From the NCBI GenBank assembly GCA_014192065.1, contig BJHH01000006.1:62001-126000 (forward strand): DNA of 64,000 nucleotides. Direction: 5' to 3'. This DNA comes from Gemmatimonadota bacterium (lineage in GTDB: Bacteria; Gemmatimonadota; Gemmatimonadetes; Gemmatimonadales; Gemmatimonadaceae). Under the pieces are notes generated by a model. It was not told the origin of the DNA and did not search any database. It saw nothing but the letters and a program-made list of their open reading frames with translations. The position numbers were made by a program, and so were the translations under genes. Positions 45,953-56,404 of this stretch are shown piece after piece (the stretch's first letter is position 1; every line of letters begins with the position of its first letter).

Positions 45953-48100
45953 ATGTCTCCTCGTCGAAGCGTTGCATCCGCCATCTGGCGGGTCTTTGCC
46001 TTCCTACCCTGTGCGGTCACCGCGTTCAGTCTGGCCCAGGCACAGGGCCGTCCGGACCAACCGAACCGCATCTGGAACGATCCCCGTACCATCGAGTTGG
46101 TGGATCGTGCCGTGGCACGGCGTACCGCCCAGCTCGCCGACACGGGGCTCGTCGACTACCGTGCGACCGCTCACGGGTACGTCACCTTCCTTGCCCAGAT
46201 AGGGGAAGGATACCCGGATCCCCCACAAGTCGTGCGTGCCGACGAACTCGCCGTCGAAGTGTATTGGCGGGCGCCAAACCAGAGCAACCAGCGGGTGGTC
46301 GGTCGTCGTGACACGCTCATGCTGCCCACCGACATCGCCTACCACCGCGACCATCTGGCGATCGTGCAAAACAACTTCCCCGCCGTGATCCGACTCGGCG
46401 ATGGCGACGAGGTGCGCGACGTGCCGCATCCACTCTCGGCGGGCGGCCGCGAGGCCTATGACTTTGTCGCCACCGACTCGCTCGCCATACGCGTCGGGAG
46501 CCGAAGCTGGAACGTCGTGCAGGTGGATGTGCGTCCGCGTGACGAAGGCCAACCGCGCGCCGTCGGATCGTTCTTCCTCGACCGCGAGACGGCCTGGGTC
46601 GTGCGGATGAGCATCAGTTTCACCCGCAGCGCGTTGCGCGATCCCGCTCTTGAAGACGTGTCGGTCGTGCTCGATAACGGGCTGGTTGACGGCCGCTTCT
46701 GGCTCCCACGGCGGCAGGAGATCGAGATTCGGCGCAGCGGATCCTGGCTCGACTTTCCGGCCCGAGGGATCATTCGTGGCGAGTGGGACCTCTGCTGCAT
46801 CGAAGCCAATCGGGGTGTTCCGGTGGAGTTGTTCGTGGGGCCGGAAATCACCGTGGCCGATCCGCAGGTACTCGCGGCGTACCCGTTTCCGGGGCGCATC
46901 ACCGACTCGCTGCCCGCACGGCTCAACGCCGCGATGGACGAAGGCGGTGCGCGGCGTGTGCAAGAGCAGGCGGCGACGCTGGTGCGCGCTGAGGCTCTCG
47001 CCCGCGCCTCGGGCGCCAAGCTCTCGGCACGTCGTATCAGCGACTTCGTGAGGGTGAATCGGGTCGAGGGCCTCGCGATTGGCGGTGGCGCCACCGTGCA
47101 CGTTGGAGCGGCGACGGCGCTGCGCGGCGAACTGCGCTACGGGTTCGACGATCGTCAGTTCAAGCACGCCGTCTCGGTCGTGCACACTTGGCGTCCCATG
47201 CGCCTCACGTTCCGTGCCTTCGACGAATTGCGCGCGGCGGGCGATGCCGCTGAGTCGAGCCTGTTGGGGAACTCGATCGGGGCGCAGGAACTGGGTGTGG
47301 ATCTCTCCGACGAATTCCGCGCGGCCGGGGCAGGGCTCGCGCTCGACGGTGGCTCGAGTGTGCGATGGCGACTCGACGTGGAGCGGTCGCGTGAAAGTTC
47401 CGTGGTCACGCACGCGACGCCCTATTCGGGCCGCTACCGGCCCGCGCTTGTCGCGGCGGCGAACTCGGGCACGCAGTTTGGCCTGTCCAGCGCTGTTGGG
47501 CGGGCAGCAGGCCCGTTCGGCACGACGGTGGGTTTCGCTGCGTCAGTCTCGCTGCGCCTGCTGGATTTGGCGGACGCCGCGGACGGCGCCGGCAACCCGG
47601 GTACCACGCTGGCCGGCGGTCCGGTGGCGCCGGCGTTTGTCCGTGCCCGCCTGACCGCCAACGCGGAACGGCCGCTCGCGTCGGGAATGCTCGCGGTCAA
47701 CCTGATTGCCGCCTCCACCTTTGGATCCAACGTCCCCGAGCAGGCGCGTGTGATGCTCGGTGGACCGGTCACCGCGCCGGGGTACGACGTGCATGCATTG
47801 CGAGGCATGTCCGGGGCGTCGGCGCGAGCCGAGTGGCGAGTTCGCGCTGGGTCATTTCCCCTCTCGCTGGGACGTTTCGGGACGACCCGGGTGCCGATTG
47901 TGGCGGCCCCGCTGGTGCAGGTTGCCGTCATCACGGGGGAGAACCCCACCGGTCCACGAGCCCGCTGGGCACGTTCGGTCGGTCTGGGGCTGATCTCGTT
48001 TCACGACCTGATCCGGCTCGACATCACCCGGGGCATCGACGCGTCTGGCCGTTGGGCGGTTCAGCTGGATTTCGGCCGGCTGTTTTGGCCGATTCTCTGA
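45953..48100 (+). CDS. Large predicted outer-membrane protein of unknown family
   Basis: 715 aa, divergent from trpE across 66 bases. A signal peptide ends at SLAQAQG. Residues about 40-330 form a soluble-looking domain (YRATAHGYVTFLAQIGEGYP, WRAPNQSNQRVVGRRDTLML, VQNNFPAVIRLGDGDEV). From about 365 the protein looks like a beta-barrel: alternating strands, RGELRYGFDDRQF, VRARLTANAERPL, and an ending GRWAVQLDFGRLFWPIL like a surface-antigen/Omp85-type closing strand. I do not recognise the family. It may assemble or export envelope parts; POTRA domains are not evident. Confidence 0.65.
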   Translation: MSPRRSVASAIWRVFAFLPCAVTAFSLAQAQGRPDQPNRIWNDPRTIELVDRAVARRTAQLADTGLVDYRATAHGYVTFLAQIGEGYPDPPQVVRADELAVEVYWRAPNQSNQRVVGRRDTLMLPTDIAYHRDHLAIVQNNFPAVIRLGDGDEVRDVPHPLSAGGREAYDFVATDSLAIRVGSRSWNVVQVDVRPRDEGQPRAVGSFFLDRETAWVVRMSISFTRSALRDPALEDVSVVLDNGLVDGRFWLPRRQEIEIRRSGSWLDFPARGIIRGEWDLCCIEANRGVPVELFVGPEITVADPQVLAAYPFPGRITDSLPARLNAAMDEGGARRVQEQAATLVRAEALARASGAKLSARRISDFVRVNRVEGLAIGGGATVHVGAATALRGELRYGFDDRQFKHAVSVVHTWRPMRLTFRAFDELRAAGDAAESSLLGNSIGAQELGVDLSDEFRAAGAGLALDGGSSVRWRLDVERSRESSVVTHATPYSGRYRPALVAAANSGTQFGLSSAVGRAAGPFGTTVGFAASVSLRLLDLADAADGAGNPGTTLAGGPVAPAFVRARLTANAERPLASGMLAVNLIAASTFGSNVPEQARVMLGGPVTAPGYDVHALRGMSGASARAEWRVRAGSFPLSLGRFGTTRVPIVAAPLVQVAVITGENPTGPRARWARSVGLGLISFHDLIRLDITRGIDASGRWAVQLDFGRLFWPIL

Positions 48101-48251
48101 GGTCTGCCACTCGCGGTGCGTTGCCTCGCCGTGTGTTGCCTCGAGTTGCGCAGCGGTGCCCCACTATTGGACGCGTTAGTATTAGCGACGACGGACGTCG
48201 CCTCGGTACGAGGGGCATGGGCTGCCTGTTGGACTCACCGCAAGTCAATAC

Positions 48252-48455
48252 ATGGGAACCTCCGCCCGACCAGCGCGTGATGAATGGCTGTTGCCGACGC
48301 TTGAGGGACTCTTCTCCCCCGAGCAGTTCGCGCAGCTCAGGTCCACGCCCGAGGCGAGTTTCTGGGAAGCTGCGGTCCGCCGAAACCTGATCAGGGACGA
48401 CGACATCCTCGCCGCGCGCCTCCACTCGCTGCTCGGCCGCTCGCGCAGTGAGTAG
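48252..48455 (+). CDS. 67-aa ORF like the N-terminal domain of a GspE/PilB ATPase
   Basis: ATG start without a clear ribosome site. The product reads LLPTLEGLFSPEQFAQLR then SFWEAAVRRNLIRDDDILAA, the helical pattern of the GspE/MshE N-terminal domain of type II secretion and type IV pilus ATPases. The frame stops after GRSRSE, just where the domain should continue to its second half, and no ATPase follows. It is likely a truncated remnant, or a free-standing small domain. The NUDIX gene starts close to its stop. The 151 bases before it hold short GTTGCCTCG repeats but no gene. Confidence 0.4.
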   Translation: MGTSARPARDEWLLPTLEGLFSPEQFAQLRSTPEASFWEAAVRRNLIRDDDILAARLHSLLGRSRSE

Positions 48456-48477
48456 GGTGCGTGCGCCGCGCGACGGG

Positions 48478-48942
48478 ATGACCACGAAGATCGTCGCCGG
48501 CGTCGTGGACGTCGTCGTCCTGCGCCGTGTGGGGCGCGCGTGGCGCGTGTTGACCCTCCAACGCGCTGCGGGCGTGCGCAGTACCGGCGCCTGGGAAATC
48601 GTCCACGGCAGCATTGAGCCGCGCGAAACACCAGTGCAGGCGGCGTTGCGCGAACTCCGCGAGGAGACCGGGTTTGCGCCGGAGCGGCTGTACAGCATCA
48701 CTACCAACCCGTTCTATCTCTCGCGGTCCGATACGATCCAAGTCGCCGTGGCGTTCGCCGCCGTGGTGACGTCGGCGAAGTTCACGCTGGGCGTCGAACA
48801 TAGCCGGGCGAAGTGGGAAACCTTTGCTGCGGCGCGGAAGCGGCTCGCCTGGCCGCGAACCCACGATCTGCTCCGGCAGGTGGCGTGGATCCTCCGGGGC
48901 GGAGATGCTGGCGCAGTAGAGGACGTCCTACGGAGTGGCTAA
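48478..48942 (+). CDS. NUDIX hydrolase
   Basis: 154 aa from the ATG at 48478; GTGs at 48448 and 48460 are alternatives. The NUDIX box is complete: GSIEPRETPVQAALRELREE followed by TGF. The front strand TKIVAGVVDVVVLRR and the C-terminal helix are as usual. It hydrolyses a nucleoside diphosphate linked to something else; the substrate is unknown (dATP or dihydroneopterin triphosphate-type pyrophosphohydrolases look similar). Convergent with the acyltransferase gene. Confidence 0.85.
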   Translation: MTTKIVAGVVDVVVLRRVGRAWRVLTLQRAAGVRSTGAWEIVHGSIEPRETPVQAALRELREETGFAPERLYSITTNPFYLSRSDTIQVAVAFAAVVTSAKFTLGVEHSRAKWETFAAARKRLAWPRTHDLLRQVAWILRGGDAGAVEDVLRSG

Positions 48943-48970
48943 CGCACCACGCGGAGTAGGCAGTCTGCGG

Positions 48971-49819
48971 CTACTCGCCGTCCTTCGTGTTGGCAGTGCG
49001 CGAGGAGTTCCACGAATCCGTCGGCGCGTTCGGCTTCACCCGCACCGACTTCGCCGGAATCCCCACATTCACGTGGTACGGCCTGACGTCCTTGGTCGCC
49101 ACGGCCATGGCGCCAACCATCCCCTGCGTCCCGACGCGCACGCCCGCGAGGATCGTGGCGTGGTACGTGATGCGCACGCCATCCTCGAGGATCGTCGGCA
49201 CATTGGTGACGTCGGCCTGATCCACGATGCTGTGCGTGTGGCTGTAGATGTTGGCGTAGTCGCTGATGGACACCTTGTGGCCCATCACGATCCTGCCCCG
49301 GTCGTCCAGCAACACGTGCCGATGCACGACCACATCGTCGCCACATTCGATGTTGTAGCCGAATGAGAACTCGACATGCTGAAATGCCTTGAACCGCTCA
49401 CCGCACTTCTTGAAAATCTGCGGGGCCAGCAGTCGTCTGAGCCGGACGCCGAGGTCCACGTTCTGTCCACCAACCGGCAGTCGGTCGAACGAGTACCAGA
49501 GCCAGAGCAGCGGCTTGACCAGCTGAAACTTCACGTCGTCGCACTCGGCGTAATACTCAGGTTCGAGCGTGACATTGCGCGGGTCGAGCGCTGCCAACGA
49601 GAGGCGCGTGCCCGCCGCGAGCGTGCTGTCGGCAACCGCGGTCTCCCAGTTGGCGGCGTACTGCGGGTACGCCAACTCACAGAGGATCTCGCGGCAGAAG
49701 CGCGGCCGGTCGAGCGACGGGTCACGGAGCGCGGCGTCGATCCGTTCAATCCAGGCGTCGGCGACCGGGGCGAACGGCGCCGGGGTGAGCTGGCGGAGCG
49801 GCTTTATCGCCACAGCCAC
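48971..49819 (-). CDS. Left-handed beta-helix acyltransferase
   Basis: 282 aa, GTG start 16 bases inside the previous gene. The C-terminal half has hexapeptide repeats (GYNIECGDDVVVHRHVLL, RIVMGHKVSISDYANIYSH, ILEDGVRITYHATILAGVRV) and the usual ending VGIPAKSVRVKPN. The His of YSHTHSI is in the active-site position. The front half, about 1-110, is helical and not recognised. Probably acetylates a sugar or lipid in the envelope; the substrate is open. Confidence 0.82.
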   Translation of the reverse strand: MAVAIKPLRQLTPAPFAPVADAWIERIDAALRDPSLDRPRFCREILCELAYPQYAANWETAVADSTLAAGTRLSLAALDPRNVTLEPEYYAECDDVKFQLVKPLLWLWYSFDRLPVGGQNVDLGVRLRRLLAPQIFKKCGERFKAFQHVEFSFGYNIECGDDVVVHRHVLLDDRGRIVMGHKVSISDYANIYSHTHSIVDQADVTNVPTILEDGVRITYHATILAGVRVGTQGMVGAMAVATKDVRPYHVNVGIPAKSVRVKPNAPTDSWNSSRTANTKDGE

Positions 49820-50442
49820 TCACCTCCAGCTGGACTTGGCTTGCGCGCGGCGGCGGCGCGCGACCAGATGGCCGCACGTTCACGTTCAATGCGGGGCAGG
49901 ATGTCACCCCACGCGGCCACTGGTTGGCCGGCCAGCGTGACGACGAGCGGCTGGTCGAGCGCGATCGACGGGTCGAACGCGAAGATCGCGTCCACGGTGC
50001 GTCCCTGCGTGAGACGTCCGTCGTCAAACCCCTTCACCAGCGACAGCACGTCGAGCGGGCGGAAGTCACGCCCCCCGCTGCGAATCTGTACGCCGCGTGG
50101 ATCGTAGCGCGCCTCGCCCTGCTGCAGGTTGAAGAACGACACGTGCCAGGCCTGAATCGCGGCGAGCCCCAGCCGCTTCCGAATCGAATCGAGCCGCGCC
50201 GCGCGCGACTCGCGCAGCGCGTGCAGTGCTTGGTAGGTGTCTGGCGCGAGCGTGCGGATGACGGACTCGTCGAGCGGCATCGCGCGGATCGTCAGACCCT
50301 GGAGTTGCACCACGATGGCGACGTCTTCCCGTCGGAGCGATCCGAAACCGGCGGGAATCTGGCCAGCGGGCACCGCCTGTTGACCGTTGGCCACGGCAGC
50401 TGTGCCCACGAGAACAGCCATCGCGAGCGCCGTCCGCATCAT
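49804..50442 (-). CDS. Secreted protein of unknown function
   Basis: 212 aa from the ATG at 50442, overlapping the engB stop by 4 bases. A signal peptide ends at AVANGQQ. The mature part has a strand-rich region (VAIVVQLQGLTIRAMPLDES), a helix rich in Arg (ALHALRESRAARLDSIRKRL), then FFNLQQGEARYDPRGVQIRS and a closing strand LDQPLVVTLAGQPVAAW. No known domain. Coupled on both sides, so it is made with EngB and the acyltransferase. Confidence 0.65.
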   Translation of the reverse strand: MMRTALAMAVLVGTAAVANGQQAVPAGQIPAGFGSLRREDVAIVVQLQGLTIRAMPLDESVIRTLAPDTYQALHALRESRAARLDSIRKRLGLAAIQAWHVSFFNLQQGEARYDPRGVQIRSGGRDFRPLDVLSLVKGFDDGRLTQGRTVDAIFAFDPSIALDQPLVVTLAGQPVAAWGDILPRIERERAAIWSRAAAARKPSPAGGEWLWR

Positions 50443-51137
50443 CGCCACGCCGGCGCCCCGATGAGCGCCACAACTGACTCCGCGAGTTCGTCGCGTCCCA
50501 ATCCGGTATCTGCGCTGGTCGGCACTACCTGATCCTCGTCGACCTCCATCGCGCGCGCAAGCGACGCCGCCCGTTCGGCGAGCAGCTTCTTGCCAATTTT
50601 GTCCGTCTTGGTCAGCGCGATCAGGGTGGGCGTACCAAGCTCGCCGAGGTACTCGCGCATGGCGAGGTCGTCGTCCGTGGGGTCGTGCCGGACGTCGAGC
50701 AGGAGCACGACGCCGCGGAGCGCTGGGCTTCCCTTGAGGTAGCCCTCGATCAGCGGCCGCCACGAGGCGCGCTGCTCCTTCGACACGCGGGCGTACCCGT
50801 ATCCGGGCAAGTCGGCGATGATGAAGGTGTCGTTCACGCGAAAAAAGTTCACTTCGCGGGTGCGGCCTGGCGTGTTGCTCACGCGGGCGAGCTTGCGCCG
50901 TCCAACGAGCTTATTGAGAAGCGACGACTTGCCCACGTTCGAGCGCCCGGCAAACGCCACTTCCGGGAGCAACGCGTCCGGGCGCCAGCCGCCGGCCGCC
51001 GCCATCCCGCCCATAAACTCGAGCGCGCGGATGATCAGAGGATTCTTGGCGGATGCGGGCGCTCCACCGCCTTCGGCGGGCGGTGTCGCCGGTTCCGGAG
51101 CGGCCGCGGGACCAGCACCGCGGCGGGGGGCTACGAT
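50439..51137 (-). CDS. engB: Ribosome-biogenesis GTPase EngB (YihA/YsxC)
   Basis: 191 aa from the first ATG (51014), or about 232 aa from an AUC at 51137. GTPase motifs: GRSNVGKSS (G1), TPGRTREVNFF (G2), DLPGYGYA (G3), TKTDK (G4) and TSAD (G5). EngB is needed for the large ribosomal subunit. The conserved N-terminal LIIRALEFMGGMA segment begins before the first ATG, so translation must start earlier. No ATG, GTG or TTG exists in that frame up to the clpX stop; the only site with a strong ribosome signal is the AUC (see separate entry). The extra part, about 30 residues, is Pro/Ala-rich. Confidence 0.9.
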   Translation of the reverse strand: MVAPRRGAGPAAAPEPATPPAEGGGAPASAKNPLIIRALEFMGGMAAAGGWRPDALLPEVAFAGRSNVGKSSLLNKLVGRRKLARVSNTPGRTREVNFFRVNDTFIIADLPGYGYARVSKEQRASWRPLIEGYLKGSPALRGVVLLLDVRHDPTDDDLAMREYLGELGTPTLIALTKTDKIGKKLLAERAASLARAMEVDEDQVVPTSADTGLGRDELAESVVALIGAPAWR

Positions 51138-51150
51138 CCTACGCCTCCTT
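51135..51150 (-). promoter_or_regulatory. Shine-Dalgarno and AUC start of engB, overlapping the clpX stop
   Basis: On the minus strand AAGGAGG (51150-51144) is followed by six bases and then ATC (51137-51135), in frame with engB. The clpX stop TAG (51141-51139) lies between them, so ribosomes ending clpX would be well placed to restart. AUC starts are rare but known to work weakly. Confidence 0.5.
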
Positions 51151-52392
51151 CTTCTGGCGCCGAGGCGCCAGCTCGAGCAGTGGCGCGGCCCCGCTGGTGA
51201 CCGATGCCTCGGTCACGCGAACCCCGACCACATCGTCGCGGGCCGGCAAGTCGAACATCGTATCCATCAACAGGTTTTCGAGAATCGCGCGCAGGCCGCG
51301 CGCGCCGGTGCCGCGCTCGATCGCCTTGCAGGCGATCGCCTTCAGCGCCGACTCCTCGAACGAAATCTTCACCTCCTCGAGCTCGAACAGCTTGGCGTAC
51401 TGCTTGGTGAGGGCGTTGCGCGGCTCCTTTAGGATCTTGACCAGCGCCTCCTCATCCAGCGCCTCGAGCGGCACGGCCACGGGGAGGCGGCCGACGAGTT
51501 CTGGAATCAATCCAAAACGGAGCAAATCGTCCGGCTCGACGTGGCCAAATAATTGTTTTGTCGCCGCCTTGCCCTGCTTGGCTTCGGCCGAGTTGAACCC
51601 GATCTGCCGACGGCCGAGTCGCGCCTCGATGATCTTTTCGAGGCCGTCGAACGCGCCACCGCAAATAAACAGAATGTCCTTGGTGTTGATCTGGATGTAT
51701 TCCTGCTGGGGGTGCTTCCGGCCACCCTGCGGCGGAACGCTCGCGACCGTGCCTTCGAGGATCTTGAGCAGCGCCTGCTGAACGCCCTCGCCGCTCACAT
51801 CACGCGTGATGCTGGGGTTCTCGCTCTTGCGAGCGATCTTGTCGATTTCGTCGATATACACGATGCCGCGCTCGCACTCGGCGACGTTGAAATCACCGGC
51901 CTGGAGCAGGCGGACGAGGATGTTTTCTACGTCTTCGCCGACGTAACCCGCTTCGGTGAGCGTCGTGGCGTCGGCAATCGTGAACGGTACGTCGAGAATC
52001 CGCGCCAGTGTCTGCGCGAGCAATGTCTTGCCTACACCCGTGGGGCCGAGGAGGAGGATGTTCGACTTGTCGAGCTCGACATCACCCTCGCGCTTGGCGC
52101 CTGAATTGATGCGCTTGTAGTGGTTGTACACGGCCACGGAGAGCGCCTTCTTCGCCTGCTCTTGGCCGATCACATACTGGTCCAGTACGTCCTTGATCTC
52201 TTGTGGCGCGGGAACCTGCGTCACGGCATCGGCGACCTCCCGCTCCTCGTCCTCGGCCAAGATCTCGTTGCAGAGCGTGATACACTCGTTGCAGATGTAG
52301 ACCGAAGGCCCCGAGATGAACTTCCTCACGGAGTCTTTGGACTTCCCGCAGAACGAGCAGCGGAGATGGCGGTCGTGCGACATCGAGGTCAT
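51139..52392 (-). CDS. clpX: ClpXP unfoldase ClpX
   Basis: 417 aa (an ATG nine bases later is also possible). AAA+ unfoldase that feeds tagged proteins to ClpP. The zinc-binding domain has CSFCGK and CNEC (Cys 12, 15, 34, 37). Walker A is GPTGVGKT near 117, Walker B VYIDEIDK near 178, and the pore loop is GYVGED. The IGF loop that docks on ClpP is [10 protein letters not shown]. The sensor-2 region [14 protein letters not shown] is normal. It lies after clpP, separated by a terminator hairpin, so it has its own promoter or read-through. Confidence 0.97.
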   Translation of the reverse strand: MTSMSHDRHLRCSFCGKSKDSVRKFISGPSVYICNECITLCNEILAEDEEREVADAVTQVPAPQEIKDVLDQYVIGQEQAKKALSVAVYNHYKRINSGAKREGDVELDKSNILLLGPTGVGKTLLAQTLARILDVPFTIADATTLTEAGYVGEDVENILVRLLQAGDFNVAECERGIVYIDEIDKIARKSENPSITRDVSGEGVQQALLKILEGTVASVPPQGGRKHPQQEYIQINTKDILFICGGAFDGLEKIIEARLGRRQIGFNSAEAKQGKAATKQLFGHVEPDDLLRFGLIPELVGRLPVAVPLEALDEEALVKILKEPRNALTKQYAKLFELEEVKISFEESALKAIACKAIERGTGARGLRAILENLLMDTMFDLPARDDVVGVRVTEASVTSGAAPLLELAPRRQKKEA

Positions 52393-52522
52393 GAGCGGAT
52401 AGCCGGTTTCCTATGGAACGGTCGCTGACACCAGGACGGTGCGCGCTACGCTGCGTCCCATTCGACGCCCCGTGTTTCCCTTGGGTAACACTACCCCTCG
52501 GCTTGGATCACTACAATGATGG

Positions 52523-52560
52523 AAACGGGCGCTTGTGAAAGACTTCACAAGCACCCGTTT
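52523..52560 (-). terminator. Terminator hairpin after clpP
   Basis: Arms AAACGGGCGCTTGTGAA and TTCACAAGCACCCGTTT pair over 16 of 17 positions around an AGAC loop, 11 bases after the clpP stop. Only a short T run follows on the minus strand. It would reduce clpP transcripts entering clpX. Confidence 0.75.
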
Positions 52561-52571
52561 GCTCCGAAGTC

Positions 52572-53228
52572 TTACCGCTTGATCGGGCTGCCGCCAGGCC
52601 GGTTGTTTGCGGTCGCGTCGGCCAGGTCCTTGATCATCTCAGGCGTCTGTGTGATCACCGTGTCGATGATTCCGTACACCTTGGCCTCTTCGGCCGACAT
52701 GAAGAAGTCGCGCTCCATGTCACGCTCGATCTGCTCGAGCGGCCGGCCGGTGTGCTTGGCATACAGGCCGTTCATCTGGGCGCGGAGATAGAGGATTTCC
52801 TTCGCCTGAATCTCGATATCGGCCGCCGTGCCCTGCGCGCCGCCCGACGGCTGGTGAATCATGATCCGCGAGTGGGGCAGGGCAGAGCGCTTGCCTGCAC
52901 GGCCGGCGGAGAGCAGGAACGATCCCATCGACGCCGCCATGCCCATGCAGATGGTCGCCACCGGCGAACGTAGGAACTGCATGGTGTCGTAGATCGCCAT
53001 GCCGCTCGAGACGTTGCCGCCAGGCGAATTGATATAGAGGTAGATGTCGCGCCCGGGGTTATCGGCATCCAGGAAAAGGAGTTGCGCGATAATCATGTTC
53101 GCCACGTCGTCGTTGATCGGCGTGCCGAGGAAGATGATTCGGTCCATCAGGAGCCGGGAATACACGTCGTAGCTGCGTTCGCCGCGGCTCGACCGTTCGA
53201 TCACGTAGGGATTCGGGATCACTGGCAT
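52572..53228 (-). CDS. clpP: ATP-dependent Clp protease proteolytic subunit
   Basis: 218 aa from the ATG at 53228, which has AGAGGA about 11 bases upstream; a TTG overlapping the tig stop is less likely. Serine peptidase that forms the double heptamer. The triad is Ser in [11 protein letters not shown], His in IMIHQPSGG and Asp in GIIDTVI. The hydrophobic-pocket and handle residues look normal. Order tig-clpP-clpX is the classic one. Confidence 0.97.
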   Translation of the reverse strand: MPVIPNPYVIERSSRGERSYDVYSRLLMDRIIFLGTPINDDVANMIIAQLLFLDADNPGRDIYLYINSPGGNVSSGMAIYDTMQFLRSPVATICMGMAASMGSFLLSAGRAGKRSALPHSRIMIHQPSGGAQGTAADIEIQAKEILYLRAQMNGLYAKHTGRPLEQIERDMERDFFMSAEEAKVYGIIDTVITQTPEMIKDLADATANNRPGGSPIKR

Positions 53229-53260
53229 GCGTTCGGGTTCCTCTCGTGAGACGTTCGGGG

Positions 53261-54505
53261 TCAACTCTGCTCGACGCTGTTACGCGCGAGTAGCCAGGCG
53301 AACACACGGTCCTCGGTGATCGCTCGCTCGATCTCGCGTAACCGCCCGGCCTTCTGCAGCGACGCGTACAGCTCGCCGGTCTTCAGGCCGCGCTTCTCGG
53401 CCAGTTCGCCGATCTTGTCGTCCACGTCCTTCTCGCTGGCGATCAGCGATTCGTTCTTGGCGATCTGGTCGATCACGGCGTCGCGGCGAACCTGCCGCTC
53501 GGCCATGGGACGGAACTCGGCCGTGAACTTCTCCGCTTCCGCTTCCGGTACGTGATAGGCCTCGGCGTAGGCCTGCACCACTTGCCGCACCCATGACGGT
53601 GGAACGTCAAACGGGTTCGCGGTCAGGATCTGGTCGAGCAGGCTGCTGCGCACCGACGCATCGGCCTCGCGTTCGGCCTGTGCCGCGAGATCGGTGCGAA
53701 CGGCCGCGCGCAGCGCCTCCAGCGTCTCGAAGTCTCCGAGTTCCCGAGCCAGCGCATCGTCGAGCGCGGGTAGCGACTTCCGCTTCACTTCGGTCAGCGC
53801 CACGCGGACGGCCTTCGTCTGGCCGCGCTGTGCTTCGTCGGGGAAATCGTCAGGCCACTTCACCGGTCGCTCGGCCGAACCGCCAGGCGCCAGCTCCATG
53901 ATCAGCTCCTCAATCGCGCCAATCACCTGGCCCGCGCCGAGCATGAGCCGGTATTCCTTTCCGTCGGTCGAAGGGGCTTCGCCGCTCGTGACGGCCAGTT
54001 GCACGGTGATGAGGTCGCCTTCCTTGGGCTTCTCTTCTGTCGGCGTCCAGGCGGCCTTCTGGTCGCGCATCTGTTCGATTTGCGCAGCGAGGGCATCGTC
54101 CGTGACCTGGGCAGCCTTCCGCGTGAGCTTGAAGCCATCGAGCTGTGGGAGCTCAACCACCGGCCGCACTTCGCAATGCAACTCGAAGGTGAGCGGTTGG
54201 TCGTCCTCGAAGCTGACGTCGTGCGCGTGCGGTTGCGTGACAGGGTCGAGCTGCTCGGTCTCGATCACGCGCTGATACGCTTCGCGCATCAGCCCGTCGA
54301 GCGCGTCCTGCTTGATGGCGTCGGCGTACTGCTTGCGGACGATGTTGGCAGGCGCCTTGCCCGGGCGGAACCCGGGAACGCGTACCTGCTTGGCTACACG
54401 CGTCGCTGCCCGTTCACGGGCCTCGCTGACGGTGCTGGCGCTGATGCTGATGCGCAGGTGCCGTTCGGCGCCATGCGTTTTGCGGTCGGTGACTTCGAGT
54501 TGCAT
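53261..54505 (-). CDS. tig: Trigger factor
   Basis: 414 aa from the ATG at 54505. The open frame reaches 54637 but there it runs through the tRNA gene. Ribosome-bound chaperone. The N-terminal ribosome-binding loop reads [18 protein letters not shown] (the GFRxGxxP signature). The PPIase domain at about 145-235 shows [19 protein letters not shown] and [10 protein letters not shown]. The long helical C-terminal arms follow. It opens the tig-clpP-clpX set. Confidence 0.95.
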   Translation of the reverse strand: MQLEVTDRKTHGAERHLRISISASTVSEARERAATRVAKQVRVPGFRPGKAPANIVRKQYADAIKQDALDGLMREAYQRVIETEQLDPVTQPHAHDVSFEDDQPLTFELHCEVRPVVELPQLDGFKLTRKAAQVTDDALAAQIEQMRDQKAAWTPTEEKPKEGDLITVQLAVTSGEAPSTDGKEYRLMLGAGQVIGAIEELIMELAPGGSAERPVKWPDDFPDEAQRGQTKAVRVALTEVKRKSLPALDDALARELGDFETLEALRAAVRTDLAAQAEREADASVRSSLLDQILTANPFDVPPSWVRQVVQAYAEAYHVPEAEAEKFTAEFRPMAERQVRRDAVIDQIAKNESLIASEKDVDDKIGELAEKRGLKTGELYASLQKAGRLREIERAITEDRVFAWLLARNSVEQS

Positions 54506-54561
54506 ATGTCGGAAAAATAACCCAATTGCGCCGGGTTTTGTCCCCTCACTACCTATAAACA

Positions 54562-54643
54562 TGCGAAAGCCGGGGGTCGAACCCGGACGCCTTGCGGCAC
54601 AGGATCCTAAGTCCTGCGCGTCTGCCAATTCCGCCACTCTCGC
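54562..54643 (-). tRNA. tRNA-Leu (anticodon UAG)
   Basis: 82 bases without an encoded CCA. The acceptor stem pairs GCGAGAG with CTTTCGC (one G:T). The anticodon stem CAGGA/TCCTG holds the loop CTTAGGA, giving UAG, which reads CUA and probably CUG. The long variable arm TGCCGCAAGGC is the class II shape of tRNA-Leu. The T arm is CCGGGTTCGACCCCCGG. It lies between the degP terminator and tig. Confidence 0.96.
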
Positions 54644-54644
54644 A

Positions 54645-54679
54645 ACTGAAAAGGGAGTCCGTCGTCCGGACTCCCCTTT
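54645..54679 (-). terminator. Intrinsic terminator after degP
   Basis: Arms of 13 bases (54649-54661 with 54667-54679, one mismatch) around TCGTC; on the minus strand the stem ends in TTTTCAG. It follows the degP stop by about 20 bases and ends just before the tRNA 5' end. Confidence 0.85.
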
Positions 54680-54699
54680 CAGACCATCAGGAGTCTGCT

Positions 54700-56295
<1,596 letters not shown>

Positions 56296-56354
56296 GCGGT
56301 TTAGTCCTGACCGTGAAGAGGTGGTTCGGTTCACCCACTGGTCTGCATTAGACA

Positions 56355-56390
56355 CCGGGCGGACAGGGGAAAGTTCCACCATCCGCCCGG
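56355..56390 (-). terminator. Hairpin after dnaK
   Basis: A perfect 9-bp stem (CCGGGCGGA at 56355-56363 with TCCGCCCGG at 56382-56390), 14 bases after the dnaK stop. An inner GGAA/TTCC pair may stack on it. There is no strong T run. Likely reduces transcription from dnaK into degP. Confidence 0.55.
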
Positions 56391-56404
56391 CGTAAATCTA
56401 GGCG

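Noticed and set aside
54506-54637. N-terminal extension of trigger factor beginning MAELADAQDLGS
   Set aside because: This peptide is the typical false translation of a tRNA-Leu gene; the real tig start is at 54505.
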